Origin: Streptomyces sp. RFCAC02
GTDB lineage: Bacteria; Actinomycetota; Actinomycetes; Streptomycetales; Streptomycetaceae
Direction of reading: 5' to 3'
DNA: 64,000 nt
NCBI RefSeq assembly: GCF_004193175.1
Contig: NZ_SAUH01000001.1
Coordinates: 3,681,001 to 3,745,000 of the forward strand
The notes below the pieces were generated by a model. It searched no databases. It worked only from the letters and a program-made list of their open reading frames with translations, and was not told where the DNA came from. Below, in pieces: positions 17,217-25,002 of the stretch (positions within the stretch are counted from its first letter, which is position 1; every line of letters starts with the position of its first letter). A program made the position numbers and the translations under genes.

Positions 17217-17891
17217 TCAGACCAGGCGGCGTGCCGTGGCCCAGCGGGTCAGCTCGTGGCGGTTCGAGAGCTGGAGCTTGCGCAGCACCGCCGAGACGTG
17301 GCTCTCGACGGTCTTGACCGAGATGAACAGCTCCCGGCCGACCTCCTTGTACGCGTAGCCGCGCGCGATCAGCCGCAGGACCTCGCGCTCCCGCTGGGTC
17401 AGGCGGTCCAGGTCCTCGTCGACGGGCGCCGCGTCCGACGAGGCGAACGCGTCCAGCACGAAGCCCGCGAGCCGCGGCGAGAACACCGCGTCGCCGTCCG
17501 CGACCTGGAAGATCGCCGCGACCAGCTCGGGTCCGGTGATCGTCTTCGTCACATAGCCGCGCGCCCCGCCCCGGATCACGCCGATCACGTCCTCGGCCGC
17601 GTCCGACACCGACAGCGCGAGGAACCGCACCGGCCGCTCCGCCGCCGAGATCAGCTCCGCGCTGCGCCGCAGCACCTCGACACCGCCGCCCCCCGGCAGG
17701 TGCACGTCCAGCAGCACCACGTCCGGCCTGGCCGCCTTGATGACGGTGACGGCCTGGTCGACGTCGCCCGCCTCGCCGACGACCTCGACCCGCGTCCGCT
17801 CCGTCTCGCCGATCTCGGCCCGCACGCCCGCCCGGAACATCCGGTGGTCGTCGACCAGGACCACACGGGCCGTCCTGTGTTCCTCTGTCAT
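17217..17891 (-). CDS. NarL/LuxR-type response regulator
   Basis: A 224-residue regulator. The receiver has VVLVDDHRMFRAG, the phosphoacceptor Asp62 in VVLLDVHLPG, LALSVSD and GYVTKTITG with the conserved Lys. The LuxR-type helix-turn-helix is at the C terminus: LTQREREVLRLIARGYAYKEVG, SVKTVESHVSAVLRKL. Its ATG overlaps the TGA of the histidine kinase gene by four bases (ATGA), so the pair is translationally coupled and forms a two-component system. The linked PspC proteins suggest regulation of envelope stress genes, probably including the divergent PspC gene, which is inference. Confidence 0.93.
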   Translation of the reverse strand: MTEEHRTARVVLVDDHRMFRAGVRAEIGETERTRVEVVGEAGDVDQAVTVIKAARPDVVLLDVHLPGGGGVEVLRRSAELISAAERPVRFLALSVSDAAEDVIGVIRGGARGYVTKTITGPELVAAIFQVADGDAVFSPRLAGFVLDAFASSDAAPVDEDLDRLTQREREVLRLIARGYAYKEVGRELFISVKTVESHVSAVLRKLQLSNRHELTRWATARRLV

Positions 17892-19189
17892 GCGGCTCGC
17901 TCCATCGTCCGTTCCATCGTGAGTTCGACCTCGGTGCCCTCGCCGGGCGCTGAACGCACGCGGGCGGACCCGCCGTTGCGCTGCATCCGTCCGATGATGG
18001 ACTCGCGCACACCCATCCGGTCCGCCGGGATGGCCTCCTGGTCGAAACCGGGACCCCGGTCCCGCACCGACAGGAAGACAGTACGCCCCTCCACCTCGGC
18101 GAAGACCCGCACCGGACCCCCGTCACCCCCGTACTTGGCGGCGTTCACCATGGCCTCGCGCCCGGCCTGGAGCAGCGCGGTGAGCCCCTCGTCCACCGGG
18201 CAGTCGCCGACGCACACCACCTCGATCGGCACGCCGTGGTGGTCCTCGACCTCGGCGGTCGTGGCGCGGACCGCCTCGGCGAACGTACGGGGCGTCTCCT
18301 CGGCGGCGTCGGCCTGCGCGTCGGGGCGCTCGGCCGACTTGTACAGCCAGGCCCGCAGGTCGCGTTCCTGGGCGCGGGCGAGCCGGGCGACCTCGCGCTG
18401 ATTGCCCGCGTTGCGCTGGATCAGGGTGAGCGTGTGCAGCACGGAGTCGTGGATGTGGGCGGCGACCTCGGCCCGCTCCTGGGCGCGTATGCGCAGGGTC
18501 CGCTCGGCCGACAGGTCCTGCATCATCCGCACGAGCCAGGGGCCGACGAGCAGCGCGATGCCCACGACCACCGCGAGCGACGCCCTGAGCACGACGCTCA
18601 GCGCCTCGGCCGGCGCGCCCTGCCCCAGCACGAACGCCGCGACGCCCACGCACACCAGCACCGCGCCCGCGGCGCTGCGCACGAGCGGCAGCCACCGGCT
18701 GTCGCGCGTGGCGGCGGCCCACTGGGCGCGGCGCGCGTTGTCCGCCTGGCGCCAGACGACCGCGGCGCCGACCCCGACGACGAGGAGCGGCCACAGGTAC
18801 GCGGCGCTCATCGGCAGCTTCACGTTGATGCCGAGCACGGCCAGCGCGGCCACCGCGACCGCCACCGCCGCGAGCTGCCGCTTGTCGGCGTGCCGCAGCG
18901 GCCGGAGCGGCCCCCCGGCCACCGGGCGGCGCACCGGGCCCGACGGGGCGCCGAGGGGCACGAAGAACCAGAAGACGCCGTACAGCGGCACCCCGAGGCC
19001 GTTGGCCGTGATGAGCGCGGCGAACGTCAGCCGCACCCAGGTCACCGGCACCCCGAGGTGCCCGGCCAGGCCCTGGGCGACACCGCCGAGCCACCGGCCC
19101 TCGACACTGCGGTACAGCTTCCGCAGGCCCGGGTCGTCGTCGGCGGCCGTGCCGGTGCCGGCGGCGGCCGGCGCGGTAGGGGTGGTCAT
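17888..19189 (-). CDS. Histidine kinase with N-terminal PspC domain
   Basis: A 433-residue sensor. A PspC domain occupies about residues 22-80 (LYRSVEGRWLGGVAQGLAGH and FAALITANGLGVPLYGVFWF), followed by three or four hydrophobic segments up to about residue 220. The HisKA_3 dimerisation helix carries AAHIHDSVLHTLTLIQ with the phosphoacceptor His near 245. The HATPase domain has EAMVNAAKYGG (N box), VRDRGPGFD and MGVRESIIGRM. PspC domains in such kinases are thought to read membrane state; here it replaces an extracytoplasmic sensor. The ATG at 19189 has no clear ribosome site; an upstream in-frame ATG at 19225 is possible. It is divergent from another PspC protein gene 112 bases away and overlaps the regulator gene downstream. 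Confidence 0.9.
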   Translation of the reverse strand: MTTPTAPAAAGTGTAADDDPGLRKLYRSVEGRWLGGVAQGLAGHLGVPVTWVRLTFAALITANGLGVPLYGVFWFFVPLGAPSGPVRRPVAGGPLRPLRHADKRQLAAVAVAVAALAVLGINVKLPMSAAYLWPLLVVGVGAAVVWRQADNARRAQWAAATRDSRWLPLVRSAAGAVLVCVGVAAFVLGQGAPAEALSVVLRASLAVVVGIALLVGPWLVRMMQDLSAERTLRIRAQERAEVAAHIHDSVLHTLTLIQRNAGNQREVARLARAQERDLRAWLYKSAERPDAQADAAEETPRTFAEAVRATTAEVEDHHGVPIEVVCVGDCPVDEGLTALLQAGREAMVNAAKYGGDGGPVRVFAEVEGRTVFLSVRDRGPGFDQEAIPADRMGVRESIIGRMQRNGGSARVRSAPGEGTEVELTMERTMERAA

Positions 19190-19301
19190 GCACCGATCGT
19201 CACACGAACGGCCGAGCCCGGTCATCAGGGAGGTCCCCGTGATCGTGTCAGGGGACGGTGGGGGACGCCCCGGATACCGCGGGGGCGGCGGGCCGGACAC
19301 C

Positions 19302-20708
19302 ATGGACACCATGAACGAGGAATCCACCGGCGCTCGCCGGACGGAGACCGCCGCGCCGCCCGGGGCGGCCGGCGGCGCCGACGGCGCGCACGGCGGGTGG
19401 CGCTGGCCCCGCCCCGAGGACTGGGCGGGCCTGACGCGCAGCCGCCGGCACAAGGTGGTCGGCGGCGTGTGCGGCGGCCTCGCCCGCAAGTACGACCTGG
19501 ACCCGGTCGTGTTCCGCGTGCCGCTCGCGGTCCTCGCGGTCGTCGGCGGCCTCGGCCTCGTCGCCTACGGACTGGCGTGGCTGCTCATCCCGTTCGACGG
19601 CGAGCAGGAGAACGAGGGGCGCCGCCTCCTGTCCGGCCGGGTGGACGGCCCCGGGCTGACGGCGCTCCTGTTCGTCCTCGCCGGGTGCGGCCTGCTGCTG
19701 GCGTCGCTGGCCGACACCTCCGAGGTCGTGTGGTTCTCCGTGCTCACGTTCGGGGCGATGGCCGGGGCGGCGTACTGGTCGCGGCTGCGTGCCGCGAGCG
19801 CGGACGCGGGTGCCGCCGGCGCGCCCGTCGACCGGGTCGCGGCGCAGGCCGCCGCCGAGGCGCCGCCCGAGGCGACGGCCCCGCCGTCGGACGCGCCGTC
19901 GTGGTGGCGCGGGCAGCCCGGTCCCGTGTCCACCGGATACCTGTGGGGGCCGGACACCGGCGCGCGGGCCGCGGGCGGCGGCACTGTGCCGCCCGGGGAC
20001 GCGCCGGCGCCCCCCGGCGGCGGCGCCGAGGCGGCCCCGGGGCGGCGCCGGGAGGCACGGCTCGGCGCGCTCGTGTCGCTCCTCGCGTCGTTCGCCGCGC
20101 TCATCGGCGGCGTCCTCGCCTGGGACCACGAGCCGCTGCGCACCACCCTGGTCGTCGCCCTCGTCTCCGCCCTCGCGGTGTACGGCGTCGGCTTCGTGGT
20201 CAGCGCGTTCTTCGGACGACTCGGCGGCGGCACCGTCGTCAACGCGGTCATCACCGCCGTCCTCCTCGCCGGCGCGTCCGCCCTCCCGGAGAACATCACG
20301 ACCGACTGGTCCGAGCCGGTCTGGCGCGTGTCCTCCGCCGACGACCTCGCCGACACCTACACCGTCGGCAGCGGCGACGCGCGGCTCTACCTCACCGATC
20401 TCGAGATACCGGCGGGTGAACGGGTCACCACCTCCGTCGAGGCGGGCGCGGGACAGGTCACGGTCTTCGTGCCGCCGGAGGTCACCGTCCGGGTCCATGT
20501 GCGGCTCGACGTGGGCGCCTTCACCTACGAGCCGCTGCGCGGCACCGACGACGCCGGCCCCGTCCGGTCGTTCGGCGGCGTCAGCGAGGACCGGACCGTC
20601 ACCTACCCCGCGCAGGGCACCGAGGAGCCGGGCGGCACCGTGGACGTGTCGATAGACCTCGGGATAGGGCACGTGTCGCTGGAGCGGATCGTCGGGAGCA
20701 CGCCATGA
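19302..20708 (+). CDS. PspC domain membrane protein with C-terminal toastrack (LiaF-like) region
   Basis: About 468 residues. The N terminus is Ala/Gly-rich; PspC follows near 45-105 (LTRSRRHKVVGGVCGGLARK, VPLAVLAVVGGLGLVAYG). Two further membrane segments, a Pro/Gly-rich cytoplasmic loop (about 165-245) with SWWRGQPG, and three more helices (about 250-325) precede a C-terminal beta-rich region (LEIPAGERVTTSVEAGAGQV, VDVSIDLGIGHVSLERI) typical of LiaF/DUF2154 toastrack domains. Together with the divergent PspC kinase it forms a membrane-stress sensing set resembling PspC-LiaF modules. Two ATGs, 19302 and 19311, are equally poor in ribosome sites. The last four bases overlap the next gene (ATGA). 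Confidence 0.82.
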   Translation: MDTMNEESTGARRTETAAPPGAAGGADGAHGGWRWPRPEDWAGLTRSRRHKVVGGVCGGLARKYDLDPVVFRVPLAVLAVVGGLGLVAYGLAWLLIPFDGEQENEGRRLLSGRVDGPGLTALLFVLAGCGLLLASLADTSEVVWFSVLTFGAMAGAAYWSRLRAASADAGAAGAPVDRVAAQAAAEAPPEATAPPSDAPSWWRGQPGPVSTGYLWGPDTGARAAGGGTVPPGDAPAPPGGGAEAAPGRRREARLGALVSLLASFAALIGGVLAWDHEPLRTTLVVALVSALAVYGVGFVVSAFFGRLGGGTVVNAVITAVLLAGASALPENITTDWSEPVWRVSSADDLADTYTVGSGDARLYLTDLEIPAGERVTTSVEAGAGQVTVFVPPEVTVRVHVRLDVGAFTYEPLRGTDDAGPVRSFGGVSEDRTVTYPAQGTEEPGGTVDVSIDLGIGHVSLERIVGSTP

Positions 20709-20992
20709 GGGGAAACACCGACCGCAGGCACCCGTTCGAGCCGTGGCGGCTCGTCTTCGGCCTCGCCCTGCTCGTGCTGGTCGCCGTGCATGTCGTCCGG
20801 CTCACCGAGGGGGACGGCGCCGGCGAGCCCGGGATACCGCTGATCGCCGTGTTCGTGATGGTGCCGCTCGCGCTGCTGGTCAGCGGCGCGGTCGCGGCCG
20901 TCACCTTCGCCGCGCGGCGGATGGCGCGGGGCGCGCGGGTCAGGTGGGGCGGGCGAACAGACGCTGCGACCGGCGATCCTGACGGCGGCTGA
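20705..20992 (+). CDS. Small two-helix membrane protein
   Basis: A 95-residue protein with two hydrophobic helices, LVFGLALLVLVAVHVV (about 16-32) and LIAVFVMVPLALLVSGAVAA (about 46-66), and basic, polar tails. No family is recognised. Its ATG overlaps the stop of the PspC/toastrack gene as ATGA, so it is a translationally coupled partner and probably a subunit or accessory of that membrane protein. Its last 53 bases overlap the end of the convergent DoxX gene. Confidence 0.65.
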   Translation: MRGNTDRRHPFEPWRLVFGLALLVLVAVHVVRLTEGDGAGEPGIPLIAVFVMVPLALLVSGAVAAVTFAARRMARGARVRWGGRTDAATGDPDGG

Positions 20993-21509
20993 GGACGGCC
21001 CCGAGCGCGGGCGTGCCCGGACCGATGAGGGCGAGCGTCACGAAGCCGACGAGGTACGGCAGGTCCTGGCCCATGTAGTACGGGTCGGACGACCAGCTCA
21101 CGGTCAGCCACATGCCGAGGGTCAGCAGCGCCCCGGCACCGGCCGCCCAGCGGGTCAGCAGGCCGAGCAGCAGGGCCGCGCCGACCAGGATCTCCGCGAG
21201 CCCCGCGCCGGTCCCCAGCAGACCGGGTTCCTTCAGCAGCAGATCGGACAGGCCGGGCGCGGCCGCGCCGTCCCTGGCCAGGGACACCATGCGCTCCACC
21301 GCGCCGGTGTCCATCGCCCCGCTGAACGGCCGCACGTCGGTGAACTTGTCGATCCCCGCGTACAGGAACGTTCCACCGAGGAACAGGCGCAGCGGCAGCG
21401 GCGCCCAGCGCGCCGCCGCCTCCCGCCGTCCGGCCCCCCGGCCGCCCGCGCCGAGACCGGGCACCAGCGGGGACGGCGGCGGGCCACCGATACGGGATGT
21501 GACAGACAT
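20940..21509 (-). CDS. DoxX-family membrane protein
   Basis: A 189-residue protein with four predicted membrane segments. The first reads LPLRLFLGGTFLYAGIDKF, the DoxX signature at about 38-56; later segments include LAEILVGAALLLGLLTRW and DLPYLVGFVTLALIG. Family members resemble a subunit of thiosulfate:quinone oxidoreductase or act with oxidoreductases in redox homeostasis; which applies here cannot be told. The ATG at 21509 has AAGGGGAA about 9 bases upstream. It lies 37 bases after the upstream membrane/TIG-like gene on the same strand, so they may form an operon. The C terminus overlaps the convergent small membrane gene. Confidence 0.82.
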   Translation of the reverse strand: MSVTSRIGGPPPSPLVPGLGAGGRGAGRREAAARWAPLPLRLFLGGTFLYAGIDKFTDVRPFSGAMDTGAVERMVSLARDGAAAPGLSDLLLKEPGLLGTGAGLAEILVGAALLLGLLTRWAAGAGALLTLGMWLTVSWSSDPYYMGQDLPYLVGFVTLALIGPGTPALGAVLSRRQDRRSQRLFARPT

Positions 21510-21546
21510 GACCGGAATTCCCCTTCGGAACGGTTTGCCGGAAGGG

Positions 21547-22743
21547 TCAGTCTGCCACGGTGATCGGGCAGCGCCCGGACTCCGTTCCGGCCGCCGTGAT
21601 CACCGTTACGTCCACGCGCCCGGCGTCCACCTCGACCGGTACCGGGACGCGCAGCCGCGTATCACTCGGATTGCTGAATCCCCCGGCGACCGGTACGAGG
21701 GGGACGGGCACCTCGACGCCGCCGATCCGCACCACCGTCTCCGCCAGCCGGTCCGCCGCCTCCGCCCCGGCGGGGACGAATCCCGACCCCCGGATCTCCA
21801 GTTCGTCGCCGTGCCGGACGGGCGCGTGGAGGTCGCCCGGCTCCCGCACCCGCACGATCGACTGGATCACGGGCCGGCCGCCCTCGGTGTACTTGGCCAG
21901 CAGGTACGCCAGCGCCGAGACGACCGCCAGCAGGGCCACCGGCCAGGGCAGCACCGGCAGCTCCCGCGGGTCGCGGGCCAGGGCGGCGGCCGACCAGACG
22001 AGACCCGCCGCGTTCACCAGGACGTACTGGAGGTCGCCGAAGCTGCCGCGCCCCGCGTCGTCCGCCACCAGGTCGGCCGCCCGGGGGCGCGCGGCGCGGA
22101 CCTTCTGCATGCGGAAGCCCCGCACGCGGGTCGCCACCGTGTGCCGCACCCACACCGTCACGGCCAGCGCGACGGCGGCAGCCGTCAGCAGTCCGCCGCC
22201 GTCGGCGAGGCCGAGTCCGTCGCGCAGCGCGTCCCGGCGGGTGTCGTCCCCCGTCAGCAGGAGGGTGACCGCGAGCGTCAGGACGGCGTGGCAGGTGAAC
22301 AGGAGCCAGGCGGCGGCGACCGCCCGGGAGGTGGAGAACCGGTTGTCCTCGCCGACGAGCGGCCCGAGCGGTCCGCCGCCCGCGCGGTGGCGGCGGGCCG
22401 CCAGCGCCAGCGGCACGGCCAGGACGGCCGCCGCCGTCAGCGCGGCCGTGCGGGAGACGGTCCAGCCGTGCCCGCCGGTCAGCGCGGTGACGCCCTGGAC
22501 CAGCGCCAGCAGCGCGAGCGCGGCGCCGACCGCGTACAGGCAGCCGTCGGCGAGACGGCCGAGGCGGGCCACCTCCCCGGCGCGGGAGCGGTCGGCCAGG
22601 TCGCGGGCCGCGGCGGTCAGCTCGTCCGAGACCCACTGGCGCGAGGCGCCCGGCGAGTGCGCCAGTGCCTCGGGTATGCCGCGCCCCGCGGCCAGATCGT
22701 CCCGCAACCGCCGGAACGTCTCGTCCGACGCCTCCCCGCTCAC
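21547..22743 (-). CDS. Multi-pass membrane protein with C-terminal TIG/IPT-like domain
   Basis: A 398-residue protein. The first 70 residues are soluble and helical; five to six hydrophobic segments follow (for example LYAVGAALALLALVQGV, LTAAAVLAVPLALAA, LPWPVALLAVVSALAYLLA). The last 110 residues look like an immunoglobulin-like TIG/IPT fold: LEIRGSGFVPAG, VRIGGVEVPVPLVP, VEVDAGRVDVTVITAAGTES. No function is known to me. The GTG at 22743 is chosen because GGGGAG lies 4 bases upstream; the frame continues upstream into low-quality sequence. DoxX follows 37 bases downstream, suggesting co-transcription. Confidence 0.7.
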   Translation of the reverse strand: MSGEASDETFRRLRDDLAAGRGIPEALAHSPGASRQWVSDELTAAARDLADRSRAGEVARLGRLADGCLYAVGAALALLALVQGVTALTGGHGWTVSRTAALTAAAVLAVPLALAARRHRAGGGPLGPLVGEDNRFSTSRAVAAAWLLFTCHAVLTLAVTLLLTGDDTRRDALRDGLGLADGGGLLTAAAVALAVTVWVRHTVATRVRGFRMQKVRAARPRAADLVADDAGRGSFGDLQYVLVNAAGLVWSAAALARDPRELPVLPWPVALLAVVSALAYLLAKYTEGGRPVIQSIVRVREPGDLHAPVRHGDELEIRGSGFVPAGAEAADRLAETVVRIGGVEVPVPLVPVAGGFSNPSDTRLRVPVPVEVDAGRVDVTVITAAGTESGRCPITVAD

Positions 22744-22898
22744 CGCACTCCCCGGCCCTTCACCCCGCCGGCCCGCCCACCGGGCCGTGTCCTTGCGTGG
22801 ATTCTGCCGCACCCGGACGCCGCACCGACCCCTCCCGGCCACATCCGCACCGGACGTGCGCCGGCCCCACGGCACCGGCTCGGGGGGCTGGGCCGGGA

Positions 22899-23963
22899 TC
22901 AGGCCGGGCGGACCGCGGCGGCGAAGGGCATCGAGTCCACCGGCGCGTACTGCACGGGGGTGCCGGTGCGCGCCGCGTGGATGATCTGGCCGCCGCCGAC
23001 GTAGATGCCGACGTGGCTGAGCCCGGAGTAGTAGAACACCAGGTCACCGGGGGCGAGCTGGTCACGGCCGACCCGGGTGCCCGCGCCGGCCTGGCTGTAG
23101 CTGGTGCGCGGCAGCGAGACACCGGCCGCCCGCCACGCGGCCTGGGTGAGCCCCGAGCAGTCGAACGCGTCGGGGCCGGTCGCGCCCCAGCCGTACGGCT
23201 TGCCGAGCTGCGCGTGGGCGAACGCGACGGCCGCCGCCGCGCGGGTGCCGGGCGCCGCCTCGGACCCGGCCGGGCCGGCGAGCGTCGTCCGGCCGTCGGC
23301 CCGCGCGCTCCGGCCGTCGTCACCGGCCGTGCCGAGCGCGCGGGCGCGCTCCTCCTCGGTGAGCGTCGCCAGGAGGTCCTCGGCCTCGGCGAGCCGGTCC
23401 TCGATGACGGCGCGCTGCTCGTCGGCGTCGGCCTGCGCGTCGGCGAGGGCGCCGGCCTGCTCCTCGGCCCGGGCACGCAGCCGGTCGAGGGCGATGACCT
23501 CGTTGTTGAGCGCGGCGACCCGGTCGGCGCGGCGGGTGCCGGCACGGTCGACGGCGGCGGCGCGCGCCAGGTACTCGTCGGGGTCGGAGGCGAGCGCGAG
23601 CTGCACCGAGGCGGGCAGCCCGGCGGCCCGGTAGTCGGCCCTGGCCTGGGACCCCAGCTCGTCGCGCGCGTCGTTGAGCGCCTCGGTGCGGCGGGCGGCC
23701 TGGTCGCGCAGCCGGTCGAGCTCCGCCTCGGCCGCCCCGGCGCGCTCGGTCGCCTCGTTGTACGCCTCGGTGGCCAGCTCCGCCTCGTGGTGCAGGTCGC
23801 CGACCTGCTCACGGACCTCGGCCGCGGTCGGCTCCGGGGCGGCCGCGGCGGTGCCCGCCGCGCCGAAGGGCGCCCCGGCGAGTGTGAGGGTGGCCGCCGC
23901 CGTGCACAGCGGCTTCCCGCCGCGCCCGGTGACGCCCCACCGTCTCCTGCGATGTTGAGCCAT
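22899..23963 (-). CDS. Secreted NlpC/P60 peptidoglycan endopeptidase (first copy)
   Basis: A 354-residue exported protein: basic n-region HRRRRWGVTGRGGK, hydrophobic core and cleavage near AAGTAAAA (about 42), then a long coiled coil (about 48-205) rich in Ala, Glu, Arg, and a C-terminal NlpC/P60 domain. The catalytic Cys is in DAFDCSGLTQ, the His in LSHVGIYVG, and the third polar residue in IIHAA. It should cleave stem peptides between D-iGlu and the diamino acid outside the membrane; the coiled coil probably keeps it inactive or docks it, as in RipA-like proteins. A second paralogue with the same layout is at 39.5-40.7 kb. No ribosome site precedes the ATG. Confidence 0.92.
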   Translation of the reverse strand: MAQHRRRRWGVTGRGGKPLCTAAATLTLAGAPFGAAGTAAAAPEPTAAEVREQVGDLHHEAELATEAYNEATERAGAAEAELDRLRDQAARRTEALNDARDELGSQARADYRAAGLPASVQLALASDPDEYLARAAAVDRAGTRRADRVAALNNEVIALDRLRARAEEQAGALADAQADADEQRAVIEDRLAEAEDLLATLTEEERARALGTAGDDGRSARADGRTTLAGPAGSEAAPGTRAAAAVAFAHAQLGKPYGWGATGPDAFDCSGLTQAAWRAAGVSLPRTSYSQAGAGTRVGRDQLAPGDLVFYYSGLSHVGIYVGGGQIIHAARTGTPVQYAPVDSMPFAAAVRPA

Positions 23964-24102
23964 GGCCCGGAACGCTAGACCGTGCCGGGGCCGGGACCCC
24001 GCCGTCCGACGGGGATTGACGGCAATCCTCCGCGACGGTCGATGAACTGATCGGACCGGTGACGCCTTGTGCTCGGTTTGTGACGCGTTGCTGACGGTTC
24101 GG

Positions 24103-24900
24103 TCAGGCCGTGGCGGCTTCGTACTCCTGGTCGATGAGCGCGGTGAACGCGTCCGCGTCCTGCGGGTCCGCCACGAAGGTCCCGTTCACGAAGAACGCCG
24201 GTGTGCCCGGGATGCCGATCATCAGCGCCTCGTCGGAGTCGGTGCCGACCGCCTCGCCCGCCGCCTCGGACTCCAGGTCCTCGGCGAACCGGTCGAGGTC
24301 CGGCACCCCGGCCTGCTCCGCCAGCCCCGGCAGCTCCTCGTCGGCGAACCGTCCGCTGTCCATCTCGAACTGCTCCCCGTACGCCACCTCGTAGAACTCC
24401 CAGAACCGCCCCTGCTGCCCCGCCGCCCACGCCGCGCGCGCCGCCGCGTCCGACTCGGGGCCGAAGATCGGGAAGTTGCGGAACTCGATGCGCAGCGCAC
24501 CGGTGTCCACGTACTGCTCCAGCAGGAGGGGATACATGTCCCTCACATGCGTGCCGCAGGCAGGGGACTGGAAGTCCATGTACTCCACCAGCACGACCGG
24601 CGCTTCCGCGTCGCCGACCGCCAGCGGGTCGTCGGCGATGCGCCGCTCGGAATTCACCGGCGGAACGGTCGCCTCCTCCGTGGGCGTCGCCTGCCCCGCC
24701 GCGTCCGTACCGCCCGCCGTGTCGCCGTCCCCGCCGATGCCGCTCAGCGTGGCCAGCACCCCGAGGCCGAGCGCGCACACGAGGATGATCACCAGCCCGA
24801 CGGCCAGCGGCCGCGGCACGCCGCCGCCCGCGCGCCCCCGCGCCGGCGGGCGCGCCGGGCGGCCGCTCTTCTTCGTCTTCCTGGTGCGCGAGACAGGCAT
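24103..24900 (-). CDS. DsbA-like thioredoxin-fold protein with a single active-site Cys
   Basis: 265 residues: basic N terminus (RTRKTKKSGRPARPP), one transmembrane anchor (about 32-53), a Gly/Thr linker and an extracytoplasmic DsbA fold. Markers are VVLVEYMDFQ, LRIEFRNFPIFG, FWEFYEVAYG and the cis-Pro loop IGIPGTPAFFVNG. The usual CPxC motif (DFQCPFCG in related actinobacterial proteins) reads DFQSPACG, so the N-terminal nucleophilic Cys is Ser and only the resolving Cys remains. A monothiol protein of this kind cannot do standard dithiol oxidation; it may be a chaperone or isomerase-like remnant. The codon is a clear TCC. The gene stands alone between the NlpC/P60 and GH9 genes, all on the minus strand. 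Confidence 0.85.
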   Translation of the reverse strand: MPVSRTRKTKKSGRPARPPARGRAGGGVPRPLAVGLVIILVCALGLGVLATLSGIGGDGDTAGGTDAAGQATPTEEATVPPVNSERRIADDPLAVGDAEAPVVLVEYMDFQSPACGTHVRDMYPLLLEQYVDTGALRIEFRNFPIFGPESDAAARAAWAAGQQGRFWEFYEVAYGEQFEMDSGRFADEELPGLAEQAGVPDLDRFAEDLESEAAGEAVGTDSDEALMIGIPGTPAFFVNGTFVADPQDADAFTALIDQEYEAATA

Positions 24901-25002
24901 GCCGCAACCCTAAGCGGCGCCCCGCGCATCCGGACCGGCGGTGCCGGGACCGGACGCGCGGGGCGCGCGGTGGGGGTGTGCCGCGTCACGCGGCGGAGTG
25001 CG

